37,634 nt of DNA, from NCBI GenBank assembly GCA_900545605.1, contig UQZL01000020.1, positions 1 through 37,634 of the forward strand. The letters run 5' to 3'. Source of the stretch: an uncultured Collinsella sp. (lineage in GTDB: Bacteria > Actinomycetota > Coriobacteriia > Coriobacteriales > Coriobacteriaceae). Positions 23,227 to 31,103 of this stretch are shown here, in pieces. The notes under the pieces are model-generated. The model worked only from the letters and a program-made list of their open reading frames with translations, did no database searches and was not told where the DNA came from. Made by a program: the position numbers and the translations under genes. Each line of letters starts with the position of its first letter. Position 1 is the first letter of the stretch.

Positions 23227-23316
23227 GTGCGCCTTGTGCGGTTGAGGTTTGTTTGCGCTAAGTCCTTTAGTTATAGCACGAGCGCCCGCACCGCCTTCGC
23301 CAGCCTTTGCTCGACA

Positions 23317-23349
23317 TAAAAAAGGCGCTGAGCCATATGGCCCAGCGCC
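23317..23349 (-). terminator. Enolase terminator
   Basis: Read leftward, GGCGCTGGGCC (23339-23349) pairs with GGCTCAGCGCC (23324-23334) across a 4-base loop, and a run of six T follows. It lies about 75 bases past the enolase stop. Confidence 0.8.
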
Positions 23350-23421
23350 CACAGCGCTTTGCGGCGTCCAGCCAAGGCGGGGCGGAACCGAGTCAGCCTC
23401 CCCCTCGCCAAATTCGCCCGT

Positions 23422-24711
23422 TTAGCGAATGTTGTAGAACGCGGCCTTGCCGGCGTAGCGCGCGCTGCCCTCAAGCTCGTCCTCGATGCGGATGAGCTGG
23501 TTGTACTTGGCGATACGGTCGCTGCGGCACGGAGCGCCCGACTTGATCTGGCCGGCATTGACGCCCACGACCAGGTCGGCGATCGTGGAATCCTCGGTCT
23601 CGCCGGAGCGGTGGCTCACGATGCAGGCGTAACCGGCCTCCTTGGCGGTCTCGATGGCCTCGAGCGACTCGGTGAGCGTGCCGATCTGGTTGACCTTGAC
23701 CAGGATCGCGTTGGCGGCACCCAACTCGATGCCCTTCTTGAGGCGCTCGGTGTTGGTGACGAACAGGTCGTCGCCCACCAGCTGCACCTTGTTGCCAATT
23801 CGACGGGTAAGCTCGACCCAGCCGTCCCAGTCCTCCTCGGCCATACCATCCTCGATGGAGATGATGGGATAGGTGTCGACGAGCCTCTCCCAGTAATCAA
23901 CCATCTGAGCACTCGTGTACTCCACGCCCTCACCCTTGAGCTCGTACATGCCGGTCTCGGCGTTGTAGAACTCGGTCGAGGCCGGGTCCATGGCGTACAT
24001 GAAGTCGATGCCGGGCTTAAAGCCAGCCTTCTCGACGGCCTTGGTAATGTACTCGAACGGCTCGGCATTGGTCTTGAGGTTGGGCGCAAAGCCGCCCTCG
24101 TCGCCCACGCCGCCGCCCAAGCCGGCCTCATGCAGCACGCCCTTGAGGGTGTGGTAGACCTCGGCGCACCAACGCAGGCCCTCGGCAAAGCTCGGGGCGC
24201 CCACCGGCATGATCATGAACTCCTGGAAGTCGACGTTATTGTCGGCATGCACGCCGCCGTTGAGGATGTTCATCATGGGCGTGGGCAGCAGATGGGCGTT
24301 GACGCCGCCCAGGTACTGGTACAGCGAAAGACCCGCCGACTCGGCAGCGGCGCGGGCGACGGCCAGCGACACGCCCAGGATGGCGTTGGCACCGAGCTTG
24401 GTCTTGTTGGGGGTACCGTCCGCGGCAATCAGCGCGGCATCGACGGCGCGCTGGTCGAAGGCGTCGAGGCCCACGACGGCGTTAGCGCACTCGTTGTTGA
24501 CGTGCTCGACGGCCTGCGAGACGCCCTTGCCCAGGTAGCGACCCTTGTCGCCGTCGCGCAGCTCGCATGCCTCAAAGGCGCCGGTCGAAGCGCCCGAAGG
24601 CACCATCGCGCGGCCGAAGCTGCCGTCCTCGAGCACGACCTCGACCTCGACGGTGGGGTTGCCGCGGCTGTCAAGCACCTCGCGACCGTAGACGTCCAAA
24701 ATATCGCTCAT
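23422..24711 (-). CDS. eno: Enolase
   Basis: The 429-residue enzyme converts 2-phosphoglycerate to phosphoenolpyruvate in glycolysis. It shows the N-terminal VYGREVLDSRGNPTVEVEV, GASTGAFEACELRDGD, the catalytic-loop PMMNILNGGVHADNNVDFQE, the metal ligand region SIEDGMAEEDWDGW, and the signature GDDLFVTN and SHRSGETEDSTIADL. Length is normal for the family. It has its own terminator downstream and starts after GAGGGAGACAAC. Two copies of TAAGTTAGCC lie upstream at 24786-24795 and 24821-24830. Confidence 0.98.
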   Translation of the reverse strand: MSDILDVYGREVLDSRGNPTVEVEVVLEDGSFGRAMVPSGASTGAFEACELRDGDKGRYLGKGVSQAVEHVNNECANAVVGLDAFDQRAVDAALIAADGTPNKTKLGANAILGVSLAVARAAAESAGLSLYQYLGGVNAHLLPTPMMNILNGGVHADNNVDFQEFMIMPVGAPSFAEGLRWCAEVYHTLKGVLHEAGLGGGVGDEGGFAPNLKTNAEPFEYITKAVEKAGFKPGIDFMYAMDPASTEFYNAETGMYELKGEGVEYTSAQMVDYWERLVDTYPIISIEDGMAEEDWDGWVELTRRIGNKVQLVGDDLFVTNTERLKKGIELGAANAILVKVNQIGTLTESLEAIETAKEAGYACIVSHRSGETEDSTIADLVVGVNAGQIKSGAPCRSDRIAKYNQLIRIEDELEGSARYAGKAAFYNIR

Positions 24712-24785
24712 GTTGTCTCCCTCTCACTTGGAAACGGGTTGAATGCCTGGCGACCGGCTGACCGTGCACCGTCGGTGCGCCTCCG

Positions 24786-24830
24786 TAAGTTAGCCTTGTC
24801 GCACTTTTTGCATTATGCCCTAAGTTAGCC
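24786..24830. promoter_or_regulatory. Direct repeat in the enolase upstream region
   Basis: TAAGTTAGCC occurs at 24786-24795 and 24821-24830, 35 bases apart, about 80-120 bases before the enolase start. CATAAT lies between them on the leftward strand. The pair could be an operator for a regulator or two promoter-like boxes (TAACTT reads as a -10). Confidence 0.3.
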
Positions 24831-24860
24831 GAGGGATACACTTGATTTTCGAAAAATTTA

Positions 24861-24897
24861 GCGGGAACGATGAGGCGTGTCAGCCCGTCGTTCCCGC
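24861..24897 (-). terminator. Terminator of the larC2-yfcE-mazG operon
   Basis: GCGGGAACGA (24888-24897 read leftward) pairs with TCGTTCCCGC (24861-24870), and TAAATTTTTCG follows leftward. It starts 5 bases past the mazG stop. Confidence 0.75.
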
Positions 24898-24901
24898 AGC
24901 C

Positions 24902-25762
24902 TTACTCCTCCGCCTTTGCGGCATCCCACAGGTCGTTGAGGCCGTGGGTCGAAAGCTCGGCAAGATCCACGTGAGCACCGGCCGCCATCTGCTCCATCGC
25001 AGCCCAGCGACGGCGGAACTTGGCCGTGCTCGCGCGCAGGGCGCTCTCGGCGTCAATCCCCTCTTTGCGCGCAACGTTGACTAGGGCAAAGAGCAGGTCG
25101 CCAAATTCTATCTCGCGCTCGGGCGAGCCGGGCGCCTCGGCCTCAAACTCGGCACGCTCCTCGGCAACCTCGTCCCACACATCCTGGACCGTCTCCCACT
25201 CAAAGCCCACGGCCGCCGCCTTGCGCGACACCTTCTGAGCTTGCATCAGCGCCGGCAGGTGCGTGGGCACGCCGTCGAGCAGGCCTTCGGGTGCAGCCTC
25301 GCCCGCCGCCACAGCCTTGTCCTTGGCAGCCTTCTCGGCAAGCTTGACCTCGTCCCAAATCTTGAGCACCTCGTCGGGGTTGTCGGCATCCGCATCGCCA
25401 AACACGTGCGGATGGCGGCGAATGAGCTTGGCGTCGATATCGCGCGCCACGTCGGCCAGCGTAAACTCGCCGACATCCGCCGCAATCTGCGCATGCAGCA
25501 CTACCTGCATGAGTACGTCGCCGAGCTCCTCACGAAGGTGTGCCGCGTCGTCGGCCTCGATGCAGTCGAGCGCCTCATAGGCCTCCTCGATCATGTTCTT
25601 ACCAATGCTGCGGTGTGTCTGCTCGCGGTCCCACGGACAGCCGTCGGGCTGGCGTAGGCGCCAGATGGTCTGCACCAGATGCTGCAGCTCGGCCGATGCG
25701 TCGACCAGCGTGGACAGATCGCGCGAGCCCTCGGCATTTTGCTGAGCCATATGCTCGGCCAT
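24902..25762 (-). CDS. mazG: Nucleoside triphosphate pyrophosphohydrolase MazG
   Basis: The 286-residue enzyme hydrolyses NTPs and dNTPs to monophosphates and pyrophosphate, limiting aberrant nucleotides and (p)ppGpp effects. The N-terminal MazG domain shows RLRQPDGCPWDREQTHRSI, EEAYEALDCIE and LREELGDVLMQVVLHAQIA; a second copy near the C-terminus shows VAEERAEFE and EFGDLLFALVNVAR. The ATG at 25762 follows GGAGGAGG, and the phosphoesterase gene upstream ends 2 bases before it, so they are coupled. The Lys/Ala-rich loop between the repeats is normal. Confidence 0.93.
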   Translation of the reverse strand: MAEHMAQQNAEGSRDLSTLVDASAELQHLVQTIWRLRQPDGCPWDREQTHRSIGKNMIEEAYEALDCIEADDAAHLREELGDVLMQVVLHAQIAADVGEFTLADVARDIDAKLIRRHPHVFGDADADNPDEVLKIWDEVKLAEKAAKDKAVAAGEAAPEGLLDGVPTHLPALMQAQKVSRKAAAVGFEWETVQDVWDEVAEERAEFEAEAPGSPEREIEFGDLLFALVNVARKEGIDAESALRASTAKFRRRWAAMEQMAAGAHVDLAELSTHGLNDLWDAAKAEE

Positions 25763-25764
25763 GG

Positions 25765-26313
25765 TTAGTCCTCCTCCAGGATCACGTGGCGGAACGCGCC
25801 GTTCTCGTAGATGCCGTAGCTGTGCGCGCCGTCCTTGGGAATGCTCACGCTGCCGGGGTTGAAGAGCCACAGGCCCGGGTGCGCGGCGCTTTCCTCGTTA
25901 ACCTTGATGTGCGTGTGGCCGTAGACGAGCGCGGAACCCTCGGGCAGCGCGGGCGCGTGGTCGACGCTGTTGTGCATACCGGCGCCAAAAACGTGGCCGT
26001 GCGTCAGGAACAGTTCACGGCCGGTCTCGTCAAACAACGTGGCGTAGTCCGCCATGACGGGGAAGTCGAGGACCATCTGGTCGACCTCGGCGTCGCAGTT
26101 GCCGCGCACCGCGATGATGCGGTCGGCCAGGGCGTTGAGCAGCGGAATCACGCGCTTGGGGGCATAGTCGCGCGGCAGGTCGTTACGCGGGCCGTGGTAG
26201 AGCAGGTCGCCCAGCAGCACAATGCGGTCGGGCTGTTCGGATTCGATGGCGGCGCAGAGGCGCTCGGTCCAATATGCCGATCCGTGGATGTCGGAGGCGA
26301 TAAGGTATTTCAT
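25765..26313 (-). CDS. YfcE-type phosphodiesterase
   Basis: The 182-residue protein belongs to the YfcE/MJ0936 branch of metallophosphoesterases: SDIHGS (residues 7-12), LLGDLLYHGPRN, RGNCD, LTHGH, GHTH and NPGSVSIPKDG in order. The SIPKDG ending is typical of YfcE, which hydrolyses model phosphodiesters; the physiological substrate is unknown. The ATG at 26313 follows AAAGGA. It is the middle gene of a leftward larC2-yfcE-mazG cluster. Confidence 0.88.
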   Translation of the reverse strand: MKYLIASDIHGSAYWTERLCAAIESEQPDRIVLLGDLLYHGPRNDLPRDYAPKRVIPLLNALADRIIAVRGNCDAEVDQMVLDFPVMADYATLFDETGRELFLTHGHVFGAGMHNSVDHAPALPEGSALVYGHTHIKVNEESAAHPGLWLFNPGSVSIPKDGAHSYGIYENGAFRHVILEED

Positions 26314-26371
26314 GGGGAGTCCTTTCGGGGTGGGGTTGATGTGGCCGGGCGCGGCGCGTCGCTCGGCCGTG

Positions 26372-26857
26372 TTACTCAAATCGCAGTGCCGCGCTCTGGG
26401 CCGCCTGCATCACACGTTGGAGCGGCACGTTGTGCTCACGGGCAAGGCGGGCGCAGTCTTCGTACTCGGGTGCCGCGCGCTCGCTGCCGTCGGGCAGGGT
26501 GGCTACCTTGACGGATACATCGCCCCATAGCGTCGTTACGCGCTCAAAGCGGCGTGGCAGGCAAACGCGCTCCATAACCTGGCGGCGGATGCCATTGGTC
26601 GTGGTTTCCAAAAAGATAATCGTCTGCAGGCGCTCGATATCCTCGTGGGTGCAGATTACCTGCAGCTGCCAGCCGGGACGGCCCTTCTTGCAATAGAGGG
26701 GTAGCCAATGCACCTCGCGCGCACCGGCCTCGCGCAGGCGGTCGGCGGCGTAGGCGAGCACCTCGGGCGACGCGTCGTCGATATCGCATTCCAGTTTGAC
26801 GATGGTCTCGGGCGCATCGGTCTCGCGGGACAGCGGAGATTTGCTATCGCATGGCAT
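26372..26857 (-). CDS. larC2: LarC C-terminal domain protein (nickel-pincer cofactor chelatase, LarC2)
   Basis: The 161-residue protein equals only the C-terminal part of LarC, which inserts nickel into the pincer nucleotide cofactor of lactate racemase-type enzymes. Matching blocks are LECDIDDASPEVLAYAADRL, GAREVHWLPLYCKKGRPGW, ETTTNGIRRQ, LWGDVSVKVA and PEYEDCARLAREHNVPL. The ATG at 26857 follows AAAGGAG; upstream sequence in frame (to 26995) does not resemble LarC. In some bacteria LarC is made from two frames (LarC1/LarC2) by frameshift, but no LarC1 frame is visible upstream, and no larA, larB or larE lies in the window. Confidence 0.85.
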   Translation of the reverse strand: MPCDSKSPLSRETDAPETIVKLECDIDDASPEVLAYAADRLREAGAREVHWLPLYCKKGRPGWQLQVICTHEDIERLQTIIFLETTTNGIRRQVMERVCLPRRFERVTTLWGDVSVKVATLPDGSERAAPEYEDCARLAREHNVPLQRVMQAAQSAALRFE

Positions 26858-26992
26858 ACGGTCCGGCTCCTTTCCGCACGGGCTCGTTTTGTTCACCCAA
26901 ACGCTAACACATCGCGGGCGGCGTGGATGTGGCGGAGCGCGATGAGCGCGATTTTCCCTGTCCGCAAGAAACCGACACTCCACCGCCTCAGC

Positions 26993-27060
26993 CAAACATG
27001 TACGTCAGCCTCCAAACATGTCATTTTTTGCAGCTTTTGGAGGCTGATGTACACGTTTTG
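26993..27060. repeat. Inverted repeat with CATGT...GGAGGCTGA arms
   Basis: The arm at 26993-27016 (CAAACATGTACGTCAGCCTC and on) matches the reverse complement of 27035-27060 with few mismatches, leaving an 18-base loop that contains a T-rich run. It lies in the 331-base gap between the LarC2 gene and the PHP phosphatase gene, in a divergent promoter region. AAACATGT occurs twice on the left arm side. Nothing else is recognised in 26858-27150. Confidence 0.5.
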
Positions 27061-27188
27061 AGAGCGCAAGCGAGGCCGCACCGCGCGTCGCGCAGCCTTT
27101 CCAATCGATTTCGACCACCGGCGTGTCCGGCGTGTTGAGAGCTGCGCCATTACAATGAAGCGGATTCGCTTGACGCAAAGGAGCCGCC

Positions 27189-28100
27189 ATGCCTGCTTGC
27201 CCGCTGGTCGATTGCCATACCCACACCTCGTTTTCGGACGGCCATGCCTCATTTGAGGACAACGTCCGCGCTGCTGCCGCCGCCGGCTGCCGCGTTATGG
27301 TCTCGACTGACCACCTCACCCTGCCCGCCAGCATGGACGCCAACTGCGAAGTACAAGTTGCCGAAGGCGACCTGACGGCGCATCGCCTGGCATTTGAGGA
27401 CGCCCGCAAGCTCGCCGCGCAGATTGCGCCGGAGCTCGAGCTTATCTATGGTTTTGAATGCGACTGGTACGAAGGTTGCGAGCCTTTGGTTGAGCGCTGG
27501 TCCGCGGGTGCCATAGTGCGCTTGGGCAGCGTGCATTGGATTGGCAACCCCGGCGATATCATGACCGGTGCCGCGGGTACGGCGAAAACGGAAAACGTCG
27601 CTCGCCCCGATACACCCGATTCCCTTTGCGGTTGGATCGACGACGACACCGACCTGCACGTTTTGGAAAACCTGGGCGTGCGCGGCGTGTGGGAGCGCTA
27701 CGTCGACGACTGGTGCCGTGCTTGCGAAAGCTCGCTCAACTTTGATGTAATGGCCCACCCCGACCTGGTCATGCGCTTTTCGAAGGACGGCTTTGCACCC
27801 GACTTTGACCCCGCGCCGTTTTGGGAGCAGATGGCCGAGTGCGCCCACGATACGGGCCGCCGCGTTGAGGTCTCGACCGCCGCACCGCGCAAGGGCCTGG
27901 ACGACTACTATCCCGCGACCGGGCTTTTGCGTCGCTTTGCCCATGCCGAGGTGCCGATTACTTTTGGCTCGGACGCGCACCGCGCCTGCGACATCTGCTG
28001 GAACATCCGCGAGGCCCAGGCACATGCCTACGACTGCGGCTACCGAGCCTTCGATATCCCCCACCCCACCGGCGAATGGGAGCCCACGCCTCTCGCCTAA
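27189..28100 (+). CDS. PHP-family histidinol-phosphatase
   Basis: The 303-residue protein has the PHP metal-site motifs: DCHTHTSFSDGH at the N-terminus, STDHL, the GFECDWY and GSVHWIG segments, FDVMAHPDLVMRF and TFGSDAHR. These match HisK/HisJ-type histidinol-phosphatases, which release phosphate from L-histidinol phosphate. The his operon converges on it with only 2 bases between stop codons and lacks any other phosphatase gene, supporting the role. TACAAT at 27151-27156 is a possible -10 and AAAGGAG precedes the ATG. Confidence 0.85.
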   Translation: MPACPLVDCHTHTSFSDGHASFEDNVRAAAAAGCRVMVSTDHLTLPASMDANCEVQVAEGDLTAHRLAFEDARKLAAQIAPELELIYGFECDWYEGCEPLVERWSAGAIVRLGSVHWIGNPGDIMTGAAGTAKTENVARPDTPDSLCGWIDDDTDLHVLENLGVRGVWERYVDDWCRACESSLNFDVMAHPDLVMRFSKDGFAPDFDPAPFWEQMAECAHDTGRRVEVSTAAPRKGLDDYYPATGLLRRFAHAEVPITFGSDAHRACDICWNIREAQAHAYDCGYRAFDIPHPTGEWEPTPLA

Positions 28101-28102
28101 GA

Positions 28103-28420
28103 CTAGTGGCGGCGGGCGTTGAGTTCGCCGGCCAGCTCGTCGAGGGTGATGCCGTAGCGCTCGAGCGTCACGAGCAGGTGGTAGACCAGGTCGCCGGCCT
28201 CGTAGCGGATGTGATCGTGATCGTTATCCTTGCAGGCCATGATCACCTCGCTCGACTCCTCGGCAAGCTTCTTGAGCAGCTCATCCTCGACGTCGGTCAG
28301 CAGACGCGCGGTATAGCTCTCCTGCGGCGATGCATCACGACGACCGTGAATCACCTCGGCCAGACCTGTCAGCGTCTCACCGATATTTCCATCCTGAACG
28401 TTTGCGGTGCGCACACCCAT
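28103..28420 (-). CDS. hisE: Phosphoribosyl-ATP diphosphatase
   Basis: The 105-residue enzyme removes pyrophosphate from PR-ATP, the second step of histidine synthesis. It has the all-alpha MazG-like core: SYTARLLTDVEDELLKKLAE, EESSEVIMACKDND and YEAGDLVYHLLVTLE. It is the last gene of the leftward his operon, 46 bases after hisI, with AAAGGA upstream of the ATG. HisE and HisI are separate proteins here rather than fused. Confidence 0.95.
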   Translation of the reverse strand: MGVRTANVQDGNIGETLTGLAEVIHGRRDASPQESYTARLLTDVEDELLKKLAEESSEVIMACKDNDHDHIRYEAGDLVYHLLVTLERYGITLDELAGELNARRH

Positions 28421-28466
28421 AGTTCAATCCTTTCTGGTTGGCCAAGCGCCTAGTCGAGCGCCCGTC

Positions 28467-28796
28467 CTACGCGAGTTTCTTAAAGAAGCAGGTACGGTTG
28501 CCGGTGTGGCAGGCCGGACCCGGCGAGTCAACCTTGACCAGCAGCGTATCGCTATCGCAGTCGGCCCAGAGCTCCTTGACCGCTTGCATATTGCCGCTCG
28601 TCGCGCCCTTGTTCCAGAGCTCCTGGCGACTGCGGCTCCAAAACCACGTGGTGCCGGTCTTGAGCGTCAACCCCACCGACTCCTCGTTCATCCAGGCAAC
28701 CATAAGCACCTCGCCGGTGTCATATTGCTGAACCACACAAGGAATCAGCCCCTTGGCGTCATATTTGAGCTCGGACGCAGTTGTCACTTGCTCCAT
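28467..28796 (-). CDS. hisI: Phosphoribosyl-AMP cyclohydrolase
   Basis: The 109-residue enzyme opens the adenine ring of PR-AMP in the third step. Family blocks VAWMNEESVGLTLKTGTTWF, SRSRQELWNKGATSGN and the metal-binding DCDSDTLLVKVDSPGPACHT are intact. The ATG directly follows the TAA of hisF with no gap, indicating coupled translation. Confidence 0.95.
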   Translation of the reverse strand: MEQVTTASELKYDAKGLIPCVVQQYDTGEVLMVAWMNEESVGLTLKTGTTWFWSRSRQELWNKGATSGNMQAVKELWADCDSDTLLVKVDSPGPACHTGNRTCFFKKLA

Positions 28797-29579
28797 TTAA
28801 AAATCCAATCTCACGGGGATGCCTTGGCTGGCCATATACTCCTTCACCTGGCGAATGCTGAAGGTTCCAAAGTGAAAGACGCTCGCCGCCAGCACGGCAT
28901 CGGCTTCGCCCTCGATCACGCCCTCGGCAAAATGTTCGAGTGTGCCCACGCCTCCGCTCGCGATGACGGGAATCGGCACCGCGCGCGCCACGGCGCGAGT
29001 GAGCGCCAGGTCAAAGCCGGCCTTGGTGCCGTCGCGGTCCATGCTGGTCAGTAGGATTTCGCCGGCGCCGCGACGAGCCGCCTCCTCGGCCCACGCCACC
29101 GCGTCGATACCCGTAGCGTTGCGGCCGCCCGCCGTAAAGACCTCCCACTTATCGGCGCCCGGCTCTCCGGGCAGCCCCACGCGCTTGGCATCGATCGCCA
29201 CGACCACGGCCTGGCTGCCAAACGCCGCGGCGGCCTGGCTGATCAACGACGGGTCACGCACGGCGGCAGAGTTGAGCGACACCTTGTCGGCACCGGCGGC
29301 AACCATGGTGCGCATGCCCGCCAGGTCGCGAAATCCGCCGCCCACGGTATAGGGAATGGCGAGCTCCTCGGCCGCATGCGCCGCCATCTCGATAGTCGTC
29401 GCACGGTTGTCGCTCGTCGCGGTAATGTCCAGGAAGACGACCTCGTCCGCACCCTCGCGGTCGTAGGCGCGCGCCAGCTCCACCGGATCGCCCGCATCGC
29501 GCAAGCTCACAAAGTTGACGCCCTTGACCACGCGGCCGTCCTTGACGTCCAAGCAGGGAATCACGCGTTTGGTAAGCAT
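28797..29579 (-). CDS. hisF: Imidazole glycerol phosphate synthase cyclase subunit
   Basis: The 260-residue TIM-barrel protein works with HisH to make imidazole glycerol phosphate and AICAR. It has CLDVKDGRVVKGVNF at the N-terminus, EVVFLDITA with the catalytic Asp, the half-barrel repeat PYTVGGGFRDL and ILLTSMDRDGTKAGFD, and IPVIASGGVG. GGGAGGAG lies just before the start, inside the 3' end of hisA. Length and motifs are standard. Confidence 0.96.
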   Translation of the reverse strand: MLTKRVIPCLDVKDGRVVKGVNFVSLRDAGDPVELARAYDREGADEVVFLDITATSDNRATTIEMAAHAAEELAIPYTVGGGFRDLAGMRTMVAAGADKVSLNSAAVRDPSLISQAAAAFGSQAVVVAIDAKRVGLPGEPGADKWEVFTAGGRNATGIDAVAWAEEAARRGAGEILLTSMDRDGTKAGFDLALTRAVARAVPIPVIASGGVGTLEHFAEGVIEGEADAVLAASVFHFGTFSIRQVKEYMASQGIPVRLDF

Positions 29580-29582
29580 GGG

Positions 29583-30326
29583 CTACTCCTCCCCTCGGGC
29601 GGCGGCTAGCGCCTGTACCAGCGTAAAGTTGCCCTCGTAGAGCGCACGGCCGGTAATGGCGCCCTCGATGGCATCCTCGCCCACCGCGGCAAGCGCGCGG
29701 ATATCGTCGAGCGTCGAGATACCACCCGAAGCCACGACGGGAAAGCCCGCGACCTCGGCCACATGGCGATACGCCGCCACATCGATGCCCGTCTGCATGC
29801 CATCGCGCGCGATGTCGGTATACACCAGATGCTTAAAGCCCAGCTCGGAAAGCTGCGCCACGGCATCGTCGAGTGCCACGCCCGCGCCGTCGCGCCAGCC
29901 GTTCACCTTGACCTGGCCGTCGCGTGCGGCGATATCTGCCACCAGCAGCTCGCCAAAGCCGCGAGCCGCCACCTCGGCAAATCCCGGCTCGGTCACGATC
30001 ACCGTGCCCAGCGCGATGCGACGCGCGCCATAGCCGGCAAGCTCGTCGATGCGTGCAAGCGAGCGAACGCCGCCGCCCACGTCCACGGACAGACCGTCGA
30101 CGCCGCAGATAGCCTTTATCGCCGCCGAGTTGGCAGCGCATGCGCCCTCGTCCTCGCCAAAGGCAGAGGACAGGTCTACGACGTGCACCCAGCTCGCGCC
30201 CTGCTCGGCAAACGAGCGGGCGACGGCCACGGGATCGTCGGAATATACCTTGCAATGGCTGCGGTCACCACGCTCCAGGCGCACGACCTTGCCGCCGATC
30301 AAATCGATTGCGGGAAACAGGATCAT
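29583..30326 (-). CDS. hisA: ProFAR isomerase (HisA)
   Basis: The 247-residue TIM-barrel enzyme isomerises ProFAR to PRFAR in the fourth step. Key segments are FPAIDLIGGKVVRLERGD with the catalytic Asp, VDVGGGVRSLARI, LVYTDIARDGMQTGID with the second Asp, and VVASGGISTLDDI. Its start overlaps the hisH stop by 4 bases. In some actinobacteria a HisA homologue (PriA) also serves tryptophan synthesis; that cannot be judged from these motifs alone. Confidence 0.95.
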   Translation of the reverse strand: MILFPAIDLIGGKVVRLERGDRSHCKVYSDDPVAVARSFAEQGASWVHVVDLSSAFGEDEGACAANSAAIKAICGVDGLSVDVGGGVRSLARIDELAGYGARRIALGTVIVTEPGFAEVAARGFGELLVADIAARDGQVKVNGWRDGAGVALDDAVAQLSELGFKHLVYTDIARDGMQTGIDVAAYRHVAEVAGFPVVASGGISTLDDIRALAAVGEDAIEGAITGRALYEGNFTLVQALAAARGEE

Positions 30327-31024
30327 CGGCCGGCCTCCTCGACGATGTTGACGAAGTTCTTAAGGATGCGCTGCCCCAGCGCGGAGGATTTCTCGGGATG
30401 GAACTGGCAGCCCCACACGTTGCCATGGCGCACGATGCACGGGAAGCTCCGCGTATAGTGCGTGCGCGCCAGCACATCGGCGGCATCGGCGTCGTCGGAC
30501 ACCGCGTAGCTGTGGGTGAAGTACATGTTGACACCCTCGGCAAAACCGGCAAGCAGCGGATCGGCCGCACCGACGGGCGTCATGTGCACCTGGTCCCAGC
30601 CCACGTGCGGCACCTTCAGGCGACTCGATTCCAAGCGCGTGCACGAGCCGCGCATAATACCCAGGCCATCGACCCAGGGACCGCCAGCCTGCTCGGAAGC
30701 GTTTCCGTCCGCGACCGCGTCCTCGTCCGCAGGCACGCCCTCGTTGCCGCGCTCAAAAAATAGCTGAAGGCCCAGGCAGATACCGAGTAGCGGAGTTCCG
30801 GCGGCGACGGCATCGAGCACCGCGTCCGCCTCGCCGCTCTGGCGCATAAAGGCGATCGCGTCATAGAACGCGCCCACGCCCGGGATGACCAAGCCGTCGG
30901 CGTTACGGATCTGCTCTGGGTCGTCCGACGTGCAGGCGACGGCACCGGTGCGCGCAAGCCCGCGCACAACGCTCGACAAGTTGCCCTTGTGGTAGTCGAC
31001 CACCACGATCTTCGGTTCGCCCAC
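30323..31024 (-). CDS. hisH: Imidazole glycerol phosphate synthase glutaminase subunit
   Basis: The 233-residue class I glutamine amidotransferase supplies ammonia to HisF. It has VVDYHKGNLSSV, the nucleophile loop LLGICLGLQLFF, and the His/Glu pair in CQFHPEKSS. The start is a GTG at 31022-31024 with GGAGGGG 5 bases upstream; no in-frame ATG fits, and the frame upstream crosses the hairpin at 31050-31090. An acidic insertion (residues about 112-127, ADEDAVADGNASEQAGG) is unusual for the family. Confidence 0.93.
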   Translation of the reverse strand: MGEPKIVVVDYHKGNLSSVVRGLARTGAVACTSDDPEQIRNADGLVIPGVGAFYDAIAFMRQSGEADAVLDAVAAGTPLLGICLGLQLFFERGNEGVPADEDAVADGNASEQAGGPWVDGLGIMRGSCTRLESSRLKVPHVGWDQVHMTPVGAADPLLAGFAEGVNMYFTHSYAVSDDADAADVLARTHYTRSFPCIVRHGNVWGCQFHPEKSSALGQRILKNFVNIVEEAGR

Positions 31025-31049
31025 GCGACCCCTCCACTTCTCATCATCC

Positions 31050-31090
31050 AAAACCACCACAAAGGTGCCTGTCCCCTTTGTGGTGGTTTT
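31050..31090. repeat. Perfect 16-bp hairpin with GGGGACAGGCACC core inside the his operon
   Basis: AAAACCACCACAAAGG (31050-31065) pairs perfectly with CCTTTGTGGTGGTTTT (31075-31090) across a 9-base loop. Read leftward the unit contains GGGGACAGGCACC, resembling widespread REP-like intergenic repeats. It fills the 79-base gap between hisB and hisH, the only hisB-to-hisE junction other than hisI-hisE that is not overlapping or nearly so, and ends in TTTT in either sense, so it may reduce expression of the genes downstream. Confidence 0.7.
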
Positions 31091-31103
31091 ACCCTTGTAA
31101 CGG

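Noticed and set aside
23359..24828. Rightward 489-codon frame opposite enolase
   Set aside because: It mirrors the enolase coding sequence exactly and has no independent support.
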